NCBI RefSeq assembly: GCF_025398035.1 | Contig: NZ_CP104558.1 | Coordinates: 4,288,001-4,352,000, forward strand | DNA length: 64,000 bases | From: Rossellomorea vietnamensis | Lineage (GTDB): Bacteria > Bacillota > Bacilli > Bacillales > Bacillaceae_B | Reading direction: 5' to 3' | In this document: positions 30,681-41,686 of the stretch, in pieces | Layout: every line of letters begins with the position of its first letter | How positions within the stretch are numbered: the first letter of the stretch is position 1 | Notes under the pieces: model-generated | Databases searched by the model: none | What the model saw: only the letters and a program-made list of their open reading frames with translations | What the model was told of the DNA's origin: nothing | Translations under genes and position numbers: made by a program

Positions 30681-30880
30681 ATCACAAACGAGTCCTGATG
30701 TGTACGACGTTTTTACCTAACAGTTTTGACCGAACAATTCAAACTTCGGGAGCTTGATGTTTCCGCTAGGCGTTCATGCCCCGTGCCGGGGACTAACAAA
30801 TAGTGGAATAAAGCACCCACCTGCCGAGAGCGGGTTCAAAACGAAGGAAATGATGGCGGCGGCACGATTGGGACTCGTCC
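30681..30880 (+). ncRNA. ssrS: 6S RNA (BsrA/SsrS type)
   Basis: The aspS-tcdA gap is the place of 6S-1 RNA in B. subtilis. The sequence carries a long closing stem: acgagtcc (30688-30695) pairs with ggactcgt (30871-30878), with the typical agtcctgatgtgt start. The length is about 190-200 nt. 6S RNA mimics an open promoter and binds the sigma-A RNA polymerase in stationary phase. Exact ends are estimated from the promoter and stem. Confidence 0.85.
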
Positions 30881-30914
30881 AAACAAATCCAATAAATGAT
30901 TTCTAATAAAAAGA

Positions 30915-30946
30915 AGAGTCAGGCTCACAGCAGCCTGGCTTTTTTG
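30915..30946 (+). terminator. Terminator after 6S RNA
   Basis: agtcaggct (30917-30925) pairs with agcctggct (30932-30940), followed by T6. Between it and tcdA (30947-31077) I see nothing further. Confidence 0.88.
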
Positions 30947-31077
30947 TTGGGACTAAAACTTCCCTTAATGGGGTAAACGAAAGAGAAGGACAACATTTCA
31001 TGTTGATTTTCGGTCCCCTATCCTTTATTCTAATTCAGTATAAACCTAGTTGAATACTTATAATGGAGTTGATTATT

Positions 31078-31842
31078 TTGCTACACCAGTTTTCTCGAAA
31101 TGAACTAGCGATCGGTAAGGAAGGTCTCCAAACCCTTAAAAATAGTACAGTGGCCGTACTCGGAATCGGGGGAGTGGGATCCTTTGCAGCTGAGGCGTTA
31201 GCCCGTTCCGGTGTAGGTCGTTTAGTGTTAGTGGATAAAGACGATGTGGACATCACGAACGTAAATCGTCAGGTGCATGCATTGCTCTCTACTGTGGGTC
31301 AGCCAAAGGTTGATCTGATGAGGGACCGCATCATGGACATCAATCCAGACTGTGAAGTCATCGCGTTGAAAATGTTCTATACGGAAGAAACCTATGAGGA
31401 ATTCTTTGCTCAGGGACTTGATTACGTCATTGATGCCTCTGATACGATTTCCTATAAAATTCATTTAATGAAAGAATGTCTGAAGCGGGATATTCCATTG
31501 ATCGCGAGCATGGGAGCGGCGAATAAAACCGATCCGACCCGCTTCAAAATTGCTGATATCAGCAAGACACATACAGATCCAATTGCCAAAGTGATCCGCA
31601 CCCGCCTGAAAAAAGAAGGAATCAAAAAAGGCGTGACGGTGGTTTTCTCTGATGAGAGTCCTATCGTCATCCGTGAAGAGATCAGGAAGGAAGTAGGAAA
31701 AGATGATGCGAAGATCCGTAAAGCACAGCTTCCTCCGTCTTCCAACGCCTTCGTTCCTTCCGTGGCAGGGCTGATTGCAGCGAGTCATGTGATGAACCAA
31801 TTGCTGAAAGACATTGAAATTAAAAGGGTGAAAGATAAATAA
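31078..31842 (+). CDS. tcdA: tRNA threonylcarbamoyladenosine dehydratase TcdA (YrvM)
   Basis: This 254-aa E1/ThiF-like enzyme uses ATP to cyclise t6A at tRNA position 37 to ct6A. It shows the Rossmann motif VLGIGGVGSFAAEALARSG, the adenylate-binding VDKDDVDITNVNRQ and the D-ASDTISYK segment. The start TTG 31078 gives MLHQFSRNELAIGKEG, the conserved N-terminus, with a ggag site 9 nt before; ATG 31063 has no ribosome site. A terminator follows at 31859. Confidence 0.95.
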   Translation: MLHQFSRNELAIGKEGLQTLKNSTVAVLGIGGVGSFAAEALARSGVGRLVLVDKDDVDITNVNRQVHALLSTVGQPKVDLMRDRIMDINPDCEVIALKMFYTEETYEEFFAQGLDYVIDASDTISYKIHLMKECLKRDIPLIASMGAANKTDPTRFKIADISKTHTDPIAKVIRTRLKKEGIKKGVTVVFSDESPIVIREEIRKEVGKDDAKIRKAQLPPSSNAFVPSVAGLIAASHVMNQLLKDIEIKRVKDK

Positions 31843-31858
31843 GGACGTTTGCGGAAAC

Positions 31859-31894
31859 AAGACTGAATCTCATAAGGGATTCGGTCTTTTTTTT
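31859..31894 (+). terminator. Intrinsic terminator of tcdA
   Basis: gactgaatc pairs with gattcggtc, followed by T8. Confidence 0.9.
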
Positions 31895-31932
31895 ATGAAT
31901 AGAGAGAATTCCATTAAATGGTTAAAAAAGGA

Positions 31933-31986
31933 TTGACGTTTCAATGTGTCATAGTGTACTATCTAACTAGAACACTATGACACATT
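31933..31986 (+). promoter_or_regulatory. Promoter with perfect inverted-repeat operator of the ABC operon
   Basis: The promoter is TTGACG (31933-31938), an 18-nt spacer and TACTAT (31957-31962). It is embedded in a perfect inverted repeat: AATGTGTCATAGTGT (31943-31957) and its exact complement (31972-31986), spacer 14 nt. The -10 lies in the spacer, so a bound dimer would block initiation. The most likely binder is the YtrA-type GntR repressor encoded as the second gene of the operon. Confidence 0.85.
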
Positions 31987-32002
31987 ATGGAGGAATGCAA
32001 TC

Positions 32003-32782
32003 ATGCACGCGTTTAAAGGTCTTCTCTGGAAAGATTTCAAAACCTCCAGCATTTGGTTTTATGGCTGGATCGCCATTGTTTTCCTGATTTTTATCATTGG
32101 ACTGGTGATCGGTAATTTTGTCAAAGAGCCGGGGGTTTCTCAAATATTCCTCATTATGATCGGTATTTTCCACGTTGCTTTTCTTCCGGGCATCGTCTGC
32201 TCCATGCTGCGGGTGGAAGGAAAAACGCAACTGTGGCTTCATAGCCCCTACAGCGGGTTGATGCTGCTTTTATCAAAACTCATCATTGCCTTTATGTACT
32301 CCACCTTGTCGCTCTTGTTAGTCGATGGATTGGGGATGCTGACCATGGCCATGTTTCAGGAAGACGCGTTATTCTCCTATTGGCCCATCAAAGAAGGCAT
32401 TCTTTTCAACCTGGGTGTGACGGTCGTCGGAATCTACTTTTCCGGATGGACGATATTTTTGTGGACACTTTACCATTCCCTTTCAAAATATCCTTCCATA
32501 AAGAACATACGGTGGATCTTCATTGCGGGATTCATCATTGTGTATCAAAGTGTGGTAGCCTTACTGACGAGCATTGAATGGGTGGAGAAATTCTTCTTTG
32601 AAACTCTTACCGTGAAGGTGAGCACCGGATTCTTTTTCTCTGTGGGTGCTAATGAGGCGAAGGCAGGCTTCGATCCCGAGATGATTCCATTCCCGGTCAT
32701 GCCATTCCTGTTTGAAGGAATGATCATGATTATCGTCTTCCTCATTTCCTGCAGGTTATTAGATCGCAAGGTTGAGGTGTAA
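32003..32782 (+). CDS. ABC transporter membrane subunit (YtrC/D-like)
   Basis: The 259-aa protein has about six hydrophobic segments and opens with HAFKGLLWKDFKTSSIWFYGW, a pattern of ABC-2-type permeases that start with a cytoplasmic amphipathic helix. It is the first gene behind the operator and begins behind tatggagg. The partner ATPase is probably the one at 33163. Substrate unknown; related systems respond to cell-wall-active peptides. Confidence 0.7.
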   Translation: MHAFKGLLWKDFKTSSIWFYGWIAIVFLIFIIGLVIGNFVKEPGVSQIFLIMIGIFHVAFLPGIVCSMLRVEGKTQLWLHSPYSGLMLLLSKLIIAFMYSTLSLLLVDGLGMLTMAMFQEDALFSYWPIKEGILFNLGVTVVGIYFSGWTIFLWTLYHSLSKYPSIKNIRWIFIAGFIIVYQSVVALLTSIEWVEKFFFETLTVKVSTGFFFSVGANEAKAGFDPEMIPFPVMPFLFEGMIMIIVFLISCRLLDRKVEV

Positions 32783-32785
32783 GGC

Positions 32786-33160
32786 ATGACCGAAGAATAT
32801 AAAGCCTCAAAGCCCATATATCTGCAAATAGCCGATCGCATCATACGTGAAATCGTGAGGAAGGAATTGACCCCTGGTGACAAGCTGCCTTCCGTCCGGG
32901 AAATGGCCGTTCATTCAGGAGTGAATCCGAATACCATTCAGCGGACATACAGTGAATTAGAAAGGATGGACATTGTGGAGACGAGGAGAGGGCAAGGAAC
33001 ATTTGTGACAGAAAAGGAAGATGTCCTGACCATACTCAATGAAAAGGTCCAGGAGGAAGTGATTGAGTCCTTCATCCGAAACATGAAAGAATTGGGACTC
33101 ACAAAAGAACAAATGATCCAGGGTGTTGAAAACTATTTGAGTCGAAGAGAGGGGGAATAG
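32786..33160 (+). CDS. GntR-family transcriptional regulator, YtrA subfamily
   Basis: The 124-aa repressor has an N-terminal winged helix ([50 protein letters not shown] is the full conserved run; its key parts are [11 protein letters not shown] and [12 protein letters not shown]). The short C-terminal dimerisation tail of about 50 aa marks the YtrA type. It lies 3 bp after the permease gene and 2 bp before the ATPase gene, so it is autoregulated through the 15-bp inverted repeat upstream. Confidence 0.9.
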   Translation: MTEEYKASKPIYLQIADRIIREIVRKELTPGDKLPSVREMAVHSGVNPNTIQRTYSELERMDIVETRRGQGTFVTEKEDVLTILNEKVQEEVIESFIRNMKELGLTKEQMIQGVENYLSRREGE

Positions 33161-33162
33161 AG

Positions 33163-33873
33163 ATGGTTGTGACATTTGATGGTGTCACCAAGAAATATGG
33201 AAAGGAAACAGCATTGAACGATACCTCCTTTCAATTTCAAAAGGGGAAGATATATGGTCTGCTTGGTCCAAACGGCAGCGGGAAATCAACTACATTGAAG
33301 ATGATTGCAGGGCTTGTGCTTCCGAATAAAGGGACCGTCACAATGAACGGAAAGCCGGTCACACGGAAAATGGCTAGTGAAGTCGCCTATTTGACGGAAC
33401 TTGATATGTTTTATGAAGCATTCACCGTTGAAGGGATGATCCGGTTCTACGCCTCTCAATTCCCTGATTTCGATACAGGGAGGGCGAATGAACTGGTGGC
33501 ATTCATGGAGCTCGATGGCAGGAAGAAGATCAAGCACCTATCGAAGGGGAACCGGGGCAGGCTGAAGCTCGTCCTGGCCCTTTCACGAAATACCGAGGTT
33601 CTGCTTCTGGATGAACCTTTTTCGGGATTGGATCCCATGGTGAGGGACACGATCGTGAAAGGCCTCCTCTCCTATATTGATTTCGGACATCAGACCGTGA
33701 TTATAGCCACCCATGAAATCGATGAGATTGAAGCGATCCTGGATGAAGCCTATATCATCTCGGATGGAGAAATAAAAGGCCATTGCCAGGTGGAAGAGCT
33801 GAGAGAATCAGAAGGATTATCTGTCCTGCAGTGGTTAAAGAAGACAACAAAATCAGAAGGGAAGATGAAATGA
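33163..33873 (+). CDS. ABC transporter ATP-binding protein (first)
   Basis: The 236-aa ATPase has Walker [10 protein letters not shown], a signature variant [11 protein letters not shown], Walker [14 protein letters not shown] and switch His ATHE. The ATG is 7 nt behind gggggaa. Its stop overlaps the next ATPase start (ATGATGA). It most likely pairs with the permease at 32003. Confidence 0.9.
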   Translation: MVVTFDGVTKKYGKETALNDTSFQFQKGKIYGLLGPNGSGKSTTLKMIAGLVLPNKGTVTMNGKPVTRKMASEVAYLTELDMFYEAFTVEGMIRFYASQFPDFDTGRANELVAFMELDGRKKIKHLSKGNRGRLKLVLALSRNTEVLLLDEPFSGLDPMVRDTIVKGLLSYIDFGHQTVIIATHEIDEIEAILDEAYIISDGEIKGHCQVEELRESEGLSVLQWLKKTTKSEGKMK

Positions 33874-34799
33874 TGAAGACGGTTGTGCAATTACAAAGTG
33901 TTTCCAAAGTCATCAAAGGAAAGACCATCATTGATAATTTAACGTTCGATGTGTACGAAGGGGAAGTATTCGGTTTCCTTGGACCGAATGGGGCAGGGAA
34001 AACGACGACGATCCGTATGATCGTGGGATTGATGAATATCTCAAAAGGAGATGTCCTCATTTCAGGAAAAAGCATCAAGAAAGACTTTGAAGGTGCCATA
34101 AAGGATGTGGGTGCGATCGTCGAAAACCCTGAGCTCTATAAGTTCATGTCCGGTTATCAGAACTTAAAGCACTTTGCCCGCATGCAAAAAGGGATCACCG
34201 ATGATCGGATGAAGGAAGTCATCGAACTGGTCGGCTTAACAGATCGCATCCATGATAAGGTGAAGACTTACTCCCTTGGAATGAGACAACGTCTGGGACT
34301 TGCTCAATGCCTGCTTCATAAACCGAAACTTCTCATTCTCGATGAGCCGACAAATGGCCTTGATCCAGCGGGAATCAGGGAAATCCGTGCGTATATCCGA
34401 AAACTTGCACAGGAAGAGGGCATGGCGGTCATCGTATCGAGTCACTTATTATCCGAGATGGAGATGATGTGTGACCGGATCGGGATCATCCAGTCCGGTA
34501 AGCTTGTCGATGTACAACAAGTCAGGGACTTTGTAGAAGGATCCGAACAGGTCTATCACTTCGAAATCAACGATGTGGAAAAAATCAAAGCCGTCCTGAA
34601 CGGTTTCGATCCCGGAATCAAGTTTGAATCCCAGGGATCACAAGTCCAGGTGGCCCTGACAAAAGAACAAGTACCGGATGTCATCCGGGCACTGGTGGAA
34701 TCGGGTGTCCAAATTTACAGCGTCATGCCTGTCGCCAAAACATTGGAAGACAGGTTCCTGGAAATTACAAATGATAAAGGAGAGGTCATCCATGCTTAG
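33870..34799 (+). CDS. ABC transporter ATP-binding protein (second, BcrA-like)
   Basis: The 309-aa ATPase has Walker [11 protein letters not shown], signature [12 protein letters not shown], Walker [14 protein letters not shown] and a C-terminal extension of about 80 aa, as in bacitracin/lantibiotic-export type ATPases (BcrA). ATG 33870 overlaps the stop of the previous gene; 33873 is also possible. The open frame continues upstream to 33783 but inside the other ATPase. It overlaps its permease gene by 8 bp. Confidence 0.9.
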   Translation: MMKTVVQLQSVSKVIKGKTIIDNLTFDVYEGEVFGFLGPNGAGKTTTIRMIVGLMNISKGDVLISGKSIKKDFEGAIKDVGAIVENPELYKFMSGYQNLKHFARMQKGITDDRMKEVIELVGLTDRIHDKVKTYSLGMRQRLGLAQCLLHKPKLLILDEPTNGLDPAGIREIRAYIRKLAQEEGMAVIVSSHLLSEMEMMCDRIGIIQSGKLVDVQQVRDFVEGSEQVYHFEINDVEKIKAVLNGFDPGIKFESQGSQVQVALTKEQVPDVIRALVESGVQIYSVMPVAKTLEDRFLEITNDKGEVIHA

Positions 34800-35742
34800 T
34801 CTTATTAGAAATGAATGGACCAAAATCTTCAAGCGTGTCGGAACGTTTGTCATGCTTGGACTGCTGATTCTCATTATTGGAGTGACAGGTGCATTCACCA
34901 AATATAGTGATTCGAAAGCGAAAGAAATGAATAACTGGAAACAGGAGCTATCAGCACAGGTGGAATCAGAAAAGCAAATGTTGGCTGAAACTCCAAATTT
35001 GAATAAATTTATGAAAAAAGACACTGAACGAAGAATCGCGATTAACGAATACCGCATTGAGAACGATATCGAACCAAAGGTCAAAGAAACGGTCTGGACG
35101 TTCGTAGAAACGAATGCCAACATCGTTTTGGTCGTCGGATTATTCACCATCATCGTGGCAGCAGGTATCGTCGCAAGTGAATTTAGCTGGGGGACCATCA
35201 AGCTATTGCTCATCCGCCCCATTTCACGCACGAAGATCCTTCTTTCTAAATACTTTACAGTCATTTTGTACGGCATGAGTATGTTGTTATTATTATTCGT
35301 CGTATCACTCCTTCTTGGGCTTGTATTGTTCGGAGGGACAGATCAGTCCACTCATCTGGCATTTGTCGATGGGAAGGTGGTTGAACAGAATATCGTAGGA
35401 TACTTGATCAAGACGTACTTATTACAAACCGTCAATATTGTGATGATGGCCACCATGGCCTTTATGATTTCAGCTGTGTTCAGAAGCAGCTCGCTGGCGA
35501 TCGGGATTTCTTTATTCCTGCTATTCGTCGGGGGCAATGCCACAAGCCTGCTCGCCCTTAAATTCGACTGGGCAAAATACAGTCTGTTCGCCAACACAGA
35601 CCTGACACAGTACACAGGCTTTACAGCACCACTCGTGGACGGCATGACTATGGGCTTTTCCATCACCATGCTGATCATTTACTTCATCATCTTCCAGCTG
35701 CTTGCCTTCCTCGTCTTTAATAAGAGGGATGTGGCGGCATAG
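34792..35742 (+). CDS. ABC-2 type permease
   Basis: The 316-aa membrane protein begins [19 protein letters not shown], followed by one membrane helix, an extracellular part of about 90 aa (SKAKEMNNWKQEL to EPKVKETVW), and five more helices, including GTIKLLLIRPISRTKILLSKY typical of ABC-2 permeases. ATG 34792 follows aaaggagagg. With the ATPase at 33870 it should form a complete exporter. Last gene of the operon, followed by a strong terminator. Confidence 0.88.
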   Translation: MLSLIRNEWTKIFKRVGTFVMLGLLILIIGVTGAFTKYSDSKAKEMNNWKQELSAQVESEKQMLAETPNLNKFMKKDTERRIAINEYRIENDIEPKVKETVWTFVETNANIVLVVGLFTIIVAAGIVASEFSWGTIKLLLIRPISRTKILLSKYFTVILYGMSMLLLLFVVSLLLGLVLFGGTDQSTHLAFVDGKVVEQNIVGYLIKTYLLQTVNIVMMATMAFMISAVFRSSSLAIGISLFLLFVGGNATSLLALKFDWAKYSLFANTDLTQYTGFTAPLVDGMTMGFSITMLIIYFIIFQLLAFLVFNKRDVAA

Positions 35743-35754
35743 CAAAGCAGAACA

Positions 35755-35795
35755 TGAAGAGGGACGGACTTATCATAGTCCGTCCCTCTTTATGT
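35755..35795. terminator. Bidirectional terminator between the ABC operon and tgl
   Basis: A stem of 13-14 bp, aagagggacggact/agtccgtccctctt, with a 6-nt loop, lies between convergent genes. Confidence 0.9.
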
Positions 35796-36509
35796 GTACC
35801 GATATAAATCAGAAAATTTCAGGCGTGTCACTTGTTCAAGGAGGTAGGCGGACTTCGTTGCATCCTTTTTGCGAAGTGTATTCAGGGCTTCAATCATTTC
35901 GTCATGTGTCATGAGTCCCACTCCGTGGCCGAAGTACTGGTCTTCTTTTATAAAGACCGAGTTTTCACCCATCCAGATCGGATCTTCAAAATCGGGATTA
36001 AAGAAGTAATACACGTCCCCGGGGATATAATCGAGCCCTTTGTATGTGACCATCGGAAGATCATCATCATAGTTATGGCCCCATACAAGGAGATGTGAGT
36101 AGAGTTCATTGAAATAAGAAGGTTTGATCGTATCAAGGATGGACTTATAATAGAGCAGAACAATGCTTGTGACACATTCGAAGCTGTATGCAGAACTGTT
36201 TGTGAAGATATCATCAATGGCTTCTGATGGAAGCTTGGATTCCTTCAGCTGATATCCATAAGGGGTCTTGGTCCAAAATGTCGGGTTGAACTTCGAATGT
36301 TCGAAGGCTGAAAAAGTGGCGTCACTTTCATTCATTTTTTTCGCATTAGCAATGATTCTTTCTCTAACTTTCAGCTCATATTTGAGCTCTGGAAGATTCC
36401 GATACCGATACTCGGTTGGGCTTTCTTTTAATGTACTGAATATGTTTTCTTCAACAGCGGTCAGGTTCGGCAAATCCTTAGGGGTGGATTCATTTTCGAT
36501 GATGATCAA
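35790..36509 (-). CDS. tgl: Spore coat protein-glutamine gamma-glutamyltransferase Tgl
   Basis: Tgl is the sporulation transglutaminase that makes epsilon-(gamma-glutamyl)lysine links in coat proteins. The 239-aa product matches the Tgl layout: catalytic Cys in AYSFECVTSIVLLYY, and C-terminal blocks PGDVYYFFNPDF, WMGENSVFIKEDQYFGHGVG and RKKDATKSAYLLEQVTRL. I chose TTG 36509, 8 nt behind ggagg, which gives MIIIEN; GTG 36518 overlaps the ribosome site. A sigma-K-like promoter just upstream supports mother-cell expression. Not located here in B. subtilis. Confidence 0.9.
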   Translation of the reverse strand: MIIIENESTPKDLPNLTAVEENIFSTLKESPTEYRYRNLPELKYELKVRERIIANAKKMNESDATFSAFEHSKFNPTFWTKTPYGYQLKESKLPSEAIDDIFTNSSAYSFECVTSIVLLYYKSILDTIKPSYFNELYSHLLVWGHNYDDDLPMVTYKGLDYIPGDVYYFFNPDFEDPIWMGENSVFIKEDQYFGHGVGLMTHDEMIEALNTLRKKDATKSAYLLEQVTRLKFSDLYRYT

Positions 36510-36534
36510 TCCATACACCTCCAGGCCTTTTTAC

Positions 36535-36563
36535 TAATGTATGTTTGAGAGGGGGGATATGGT
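36535..36563 (-). promoter_or_regulatory. Sigma-K-type promoter of tgl
   Basis: On the minus strand, ACC, a 17-nt spacer and CATACATTA match the sigma-K consensus (mACm, N16-17, CATAnnnTA). It lies 26 bp before the TTG start. Tgl is a late mother-cell gene in B. subtilis. Confidence 0.65.
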
Positions 36564-36572
36564 ATTAACACA

Positions 36573-36619
36573 GAAAAAAATGGAAGGAGAAACAAAACCC
36601 TTCCGTCTCTTCTTCCATT
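36573..36619 (-). terminator. Intrinsic terminator of rarA
   Basis: On the minus strand, aatggaag pairs with cttccatt and T residues follow. It stands 4 bp past the rarA stop and upstream of the tgl promoter. Confidence 0.7.
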
Positions 36620-36622
36620 AAG

Positions 36623-37897
36623 CTATTTATTTTGCTTATTTATCTTCTCATACACCCCAGCGATGGCCTGTTCGAATTTCCCTGTGGCTTTCGGGGTGTA
36701 GTAGTGAGCCTTCTTCAGTTTATCCGGGAGGTAGGTTTGCGCCACCCATCCCGATTCATAGCTGTGTGGATATTTATACTCCACACCTCTGCCCAATTCC
36801 TTGGCTCCTTGGTAGTGTGCATCTTTCAGGTGATCCGGCACCTCGCCGCTCTTGCCTTTCCGGATATCTGCAAGGGCAAGGTCGATGGCGGTGATCGCAG
36901 AGTTCGACTTAGGTGAAAGGCAAAGTTCGATGATGGCATTAGCTAACGGGATCCTGGCTTCCGGGAACCCGATCTTCTCTGCTGTTTCCACTGCCGCGAG
37001 TGTCCGTGGTCCCGCCTGGGGATTGGCAAGTCCGATATCTTCATAGGCAATGACCAATAGTCTCCGTGCAATGCTCGGCAAGTCTCCTGCTTCCACTAGT
37101 CTTCCGAGGTAGTGGAGGGCTGCATTCACATCACTCCCGCGGATCGATTTCTGAAATGCGCTGACAACATCATAGTGAGCGTCGCCATCTTTATCGTGAG
37201 AAAAGCTTTTCTTCTGTAGGCACTCTTCTGCTATGGAGACATCAATATGAATGACCCCATCGTCACCAGGGGAAGTGGACAGTACAGCCAACTCCAATGC
37301 ATTCAATGAACTTCTTACATCTCCGAAACTGCTGCTTGCAAAATGGTCAATCGCTTCGTCGGTTACATCGAGTGAATATCCGCCCAAGCCGCGTTCTTCA
37401 TCTTCAATGGCACGGGTCAGGGCGATTTTCATTTCTTCTATGGAAAGGGGCTTTAATTCGAAAATCTGGCATCTGCTTCGAATGGCGGGATTGATGGCAT
37501 GATAGGGGTTGCTTGTTGTAGCCCCTATCAAGGTGATCATCCCGTTCTCTAAATAAGGAAGGAGAAAATCCTGCTTTCCTTTATCCAGTCGGTGGACCTC
37601 ATCCAATAGGAGGATCACCTTACCTGACATCTTCGCTTCCTCCGCTACGATCTGAATATCTTTTTTATTATTCGTCACGGCATTCAGGGTTTTGAAACGG
37701 TACTTTGTACTTCCGGCTATGGCACTTGCGATGGACGTTTTTCCAATGCCGGGAGGGCCGTACAGGATCATGGATGATAGCTGCTTCGCCTTTACCATCC
37801 GGTCGATGATTTTTCCTTCTCCGACTAAATGCTGCTGCCCGATGATTTCCTCGATGGTCCTTGGTCTCATCTTAAAGGCAAGTGGTTTTATCGACAT
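36623..37897 (-). CDS. rarA: Replication-associated recombination protein A (RarA/MgsA)
   Basis: This 424-aa AAA+ ATPase acts at stalled forks and on SSB-coated DNA. It shows Walker A LYGPPGIGKTS, Walker B LLLDEVHRLDK, sensor 1 GATTSNP and the arginine finger region NPAIRSRC, then the C-terminal tetramerisation domain (GSDVNAALHYLGRL). The start ATG 37897 is about 7 nt behind tggagag; five residues further upstream are open but without a site. It is divergent from cymR, as yrvN is in B. subtilis. Confidence 0.95.
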   Translation of the reverse strand: MSIKPLAFKMRPRTIEEIIGQQHLVGEGKIIDRMVKAKQLSSMILYGPPGIGKTSIASAIAGSTKYRFKTLNAVTNNKKDIQIVAEEAKMSGKVILLLDEVHRLDKGKQDFLLPYLENGMITLIGATTSNPYHAINPAIRSRCQIFELKPLSIEEMKIALTRAIEDEERGLGGYSLDVTDEAIDHFASSSFGDVRSSLNALELAVLSTSPGDDGVIHIDVSIAEECLQKKSFSHDKDGDAHYDVVSAFQKSIRGSDVNAALHYLGRLVEAGDLPSIARRLLVIAYEDIGLANPQAGPRTLAAVETAEKIGFPEARIPLANAIIELCLSPKSNSAITAIDLALADIRKGKSGEVPDHLKDAHYQGAKELGRGVEYKYPHSYESGWVAQTYLPDKLKKAHYYTPKATGKFEQAIAGVYEKINKQNK

Positions 37898-37998
37898 GAA
37901 ACATCTCTCCAAACTGACGTTCTAGTACCCTTCACTTTATCACAGGAAGTGCCATTAAGGAAATATTGTGGATGCACAATGAGAATGAAACCGCCCCT

Positions 37999-38028
37999 TT
38001 CACAGTGAGGGCGCGAATATGCTATAAT
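37999..38028 (+). promoter_or_regulatory. Sigma-A promoter of cymR operon
   Basis: TTCACA (37999-38004), an 18-nt spacer and TATAAT (38023-38028), preceded by TGC, which makes an extended -10. Confidence 0.75.
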
Positions 38029-38101
38029 AACAAAAGTCAATAAGAAGAAAAACGTCCCGTCTCAACATGTGACGTTATTAAATATAATAGAGGTGCTGGA
38101 C

Positions 38102-38521
38102 ATGAAGATTTCAACTAAAGGCCGTTACGGTTTAACCATTATGATAGAACTTGCAAAACGACATGGTGAAGGACCGACTTCACTGAAAACCATCGCACAG
38201 CAGCATGAGCTGTCTGAACATTATCTTGAGCAGCTTGTCGCTCCACTGCGGAACGGCGGTCTGGTCAGAAGTATCAGGGGTGCGTACGGTGGTTATGTAT
38301 TGGGCCATGAGCCATCTGACATTACAGCGGGGGATATTATCCGGATCCTTGAAGGTCCGATCAGTCCCGTGGAAGGAATCGAGGACGAGGAACCGGCAAA
38401 GCGTGAACTGTGGATCAGGATCAGGGATGCCGTTAAAGAAGTACTCGACAATACAACAATTGAAGATTTGGCCAGCCACTCTGATGACGGTGAATCAGAT
38501 GCGTATATGTTCTATATCTAG
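38102..38521 (+). CDS. cymR: CymR, Rrf2-family master repressor of cysteine metabolism
   Basis: In B. subtilis, CymR works with CysK to repress sulfur uptake and cysteine synthesis genes, including the yrrT operon, when cysteine is plentiful. The 139-aa product has the Rrf2 winged helix (MKISTKGRYGLTIMIEL, LSEHYLEQLV, VRSIRGAYGGYVL) and lacks the three-cysteine Fe-S site of IscR. ATG 38102 lies behind aggtg; the frame is open to 38069 without a site. The cysteine desulfurase gene follows after 13 bp. Confidence 0.95.
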   Translation: MKISTKGRYGLTIMIELAKRHGEGPTSLKTIAQQHELSEHYLEQLVAPLRNGGLVRSIRGAYGGYVLGHEPSDITAGDIIRILEGPISPVEGIEDEEPAKRELWIRIRDAVKEVLDNTTIEDLASHSDDGESDAYMFYI

Positions 38522-38534
38522 GAGGTAACAATCA

Positions 38535-40843
<2,309 letters not shown>

Positions 40844-40845
40844 AG

Positions 40846-40897
40846 AAAAAGGACTGGGAAAAGGAGAAGGGAATCTCTTTTCTCTCAGTCCTTTTTT
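40846..40897 (+). terminator. Intrinsic terminator of cymR-mnmA operon
   Basis: aaaaaggactg pairs with cagtccttttt across an inner purine/pyrimidine stem (ggaaaaggaga and tcttttctctc), followed by T. Confidence 0.88.
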
Positions 40898-40910
40898 CAT
40901 CATGGAAGGG

Positions 40911-40941
40911 TTCCATTTCAGGAGTTCCCTTATGTTATACT
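40911..40941 (+). promoter_or_regulatory. Possible extended -10 promoter of TPR gene and recD2
   Basis: TGTTATACT (40933-40941) is an extended -10. The -35 (TTCCAT at 40911) is weak and the spacer long at 19. Confidence 0.45.
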
Positions 40942-40997
40942 AGTAACGATAAAAGGAAGTACATACATAAATAATAGACCATATAGAGGTGTTTACA

Positions 40998-41669
40998 TTG
41001 GATAAGAATTTAAAAGGCATTGAGTTATTACAAGAAGGAAAAGTAGAAGAGGCGGTAAAACTCTTCACAGAAGCCATCGAAGAAAATCCGAAGGAACCGG
41101 TCGGATATATCAATTTCGGAAATGTATTGATGTCGGTTGGTGACAATGAAAAAGCGAAGAAGTTTTTTGAACGGGCGATTTCCGTCGATGAAAACGCAGG
41201 AGCAGCTTATTACTCTCTTGGAAATCTGTTCTTCAATGAGAATAAATTTGACGAAGCAAAAGATCAATTTGAAAAGGCCATCTCCAAAGGAATGGAGAAT
41301 AGCGACGTATTCTTCATGCTTGGGATGAGTCTGTTCCAGTTAGATCAGCCAAGATTTGCACTACCGTACTTTCAGCGAAGCGTTGAATTGAATGAAGAAG
41401 ACATCGAAGCCCTATTCCAATTAGGATTGTGTCTTGCGAAAGTGGAAGCATATGAAGAAGCGATCACTCAATTATCCCAAGTGGTTGAAGCGGATCCGGA
41501 GCATGCAGATGCCTATTACAATCTGGGGGTTGCGTATGCCGGGCATAAGGATGATGCGGATACGGCACTCATGTATTTCAACAAAGCCATTGAGGTTCAA
41601 CCTGATCATATGCTGGCGGGTTATGGAATCAAGATGATCGAAAAGCTTAAAAATGAACAAAGTGAATAG
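40998..41669 (+). CDS. yrrB: Tetratricopeptide repeat protein (YrrB-like)
   Basis: The 223-aa protein is made of about six TPR units, each of 34 aa with the usual G-Y/A/F-P spacing (EPVGYINFGNVLMSVGDNEKA, AGAAYYSLGNLFFNENKFDEA, ADAYYNLGVAYAG). Such proteins serve as scaffolds; no partner is known. TTG 40998 is 6 nt behind agaggtg. It precedes recD2 by 17 bp, the yrrB-yrrC arrangement of B. subtilis. Confidence 0.88.
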   Translation: MDKNLKGIELLQEGKVEEAVKLFTEAIEENPKEPVGYINFGNVLMSVGDNEKAKKFFERAISVDENAGAAYYSLGNLFFNENKFDEAKDQFEKAISKGMENSDVFFMLGMSLFQLDQPRFALPYFQRSVELNEEDIEALFQLGLCLAKVEAYEEAITQLSQVVEADPEHADAYYNLGVAYAGHKDDADTALMYFNKAIEVQPDHMLAGYGIKMIEKLKNEQSE

Positions 41670-41686
41670 TTAGGGGGTTCACTGCC

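Noticed and set aside
33783..33869. Longer start for the second ATPase (29 extra residues)
   Set aside because: It lies entirely in the preceding ATPase gene; the ATGATGA junction with an upstream gaaggg is the better start.
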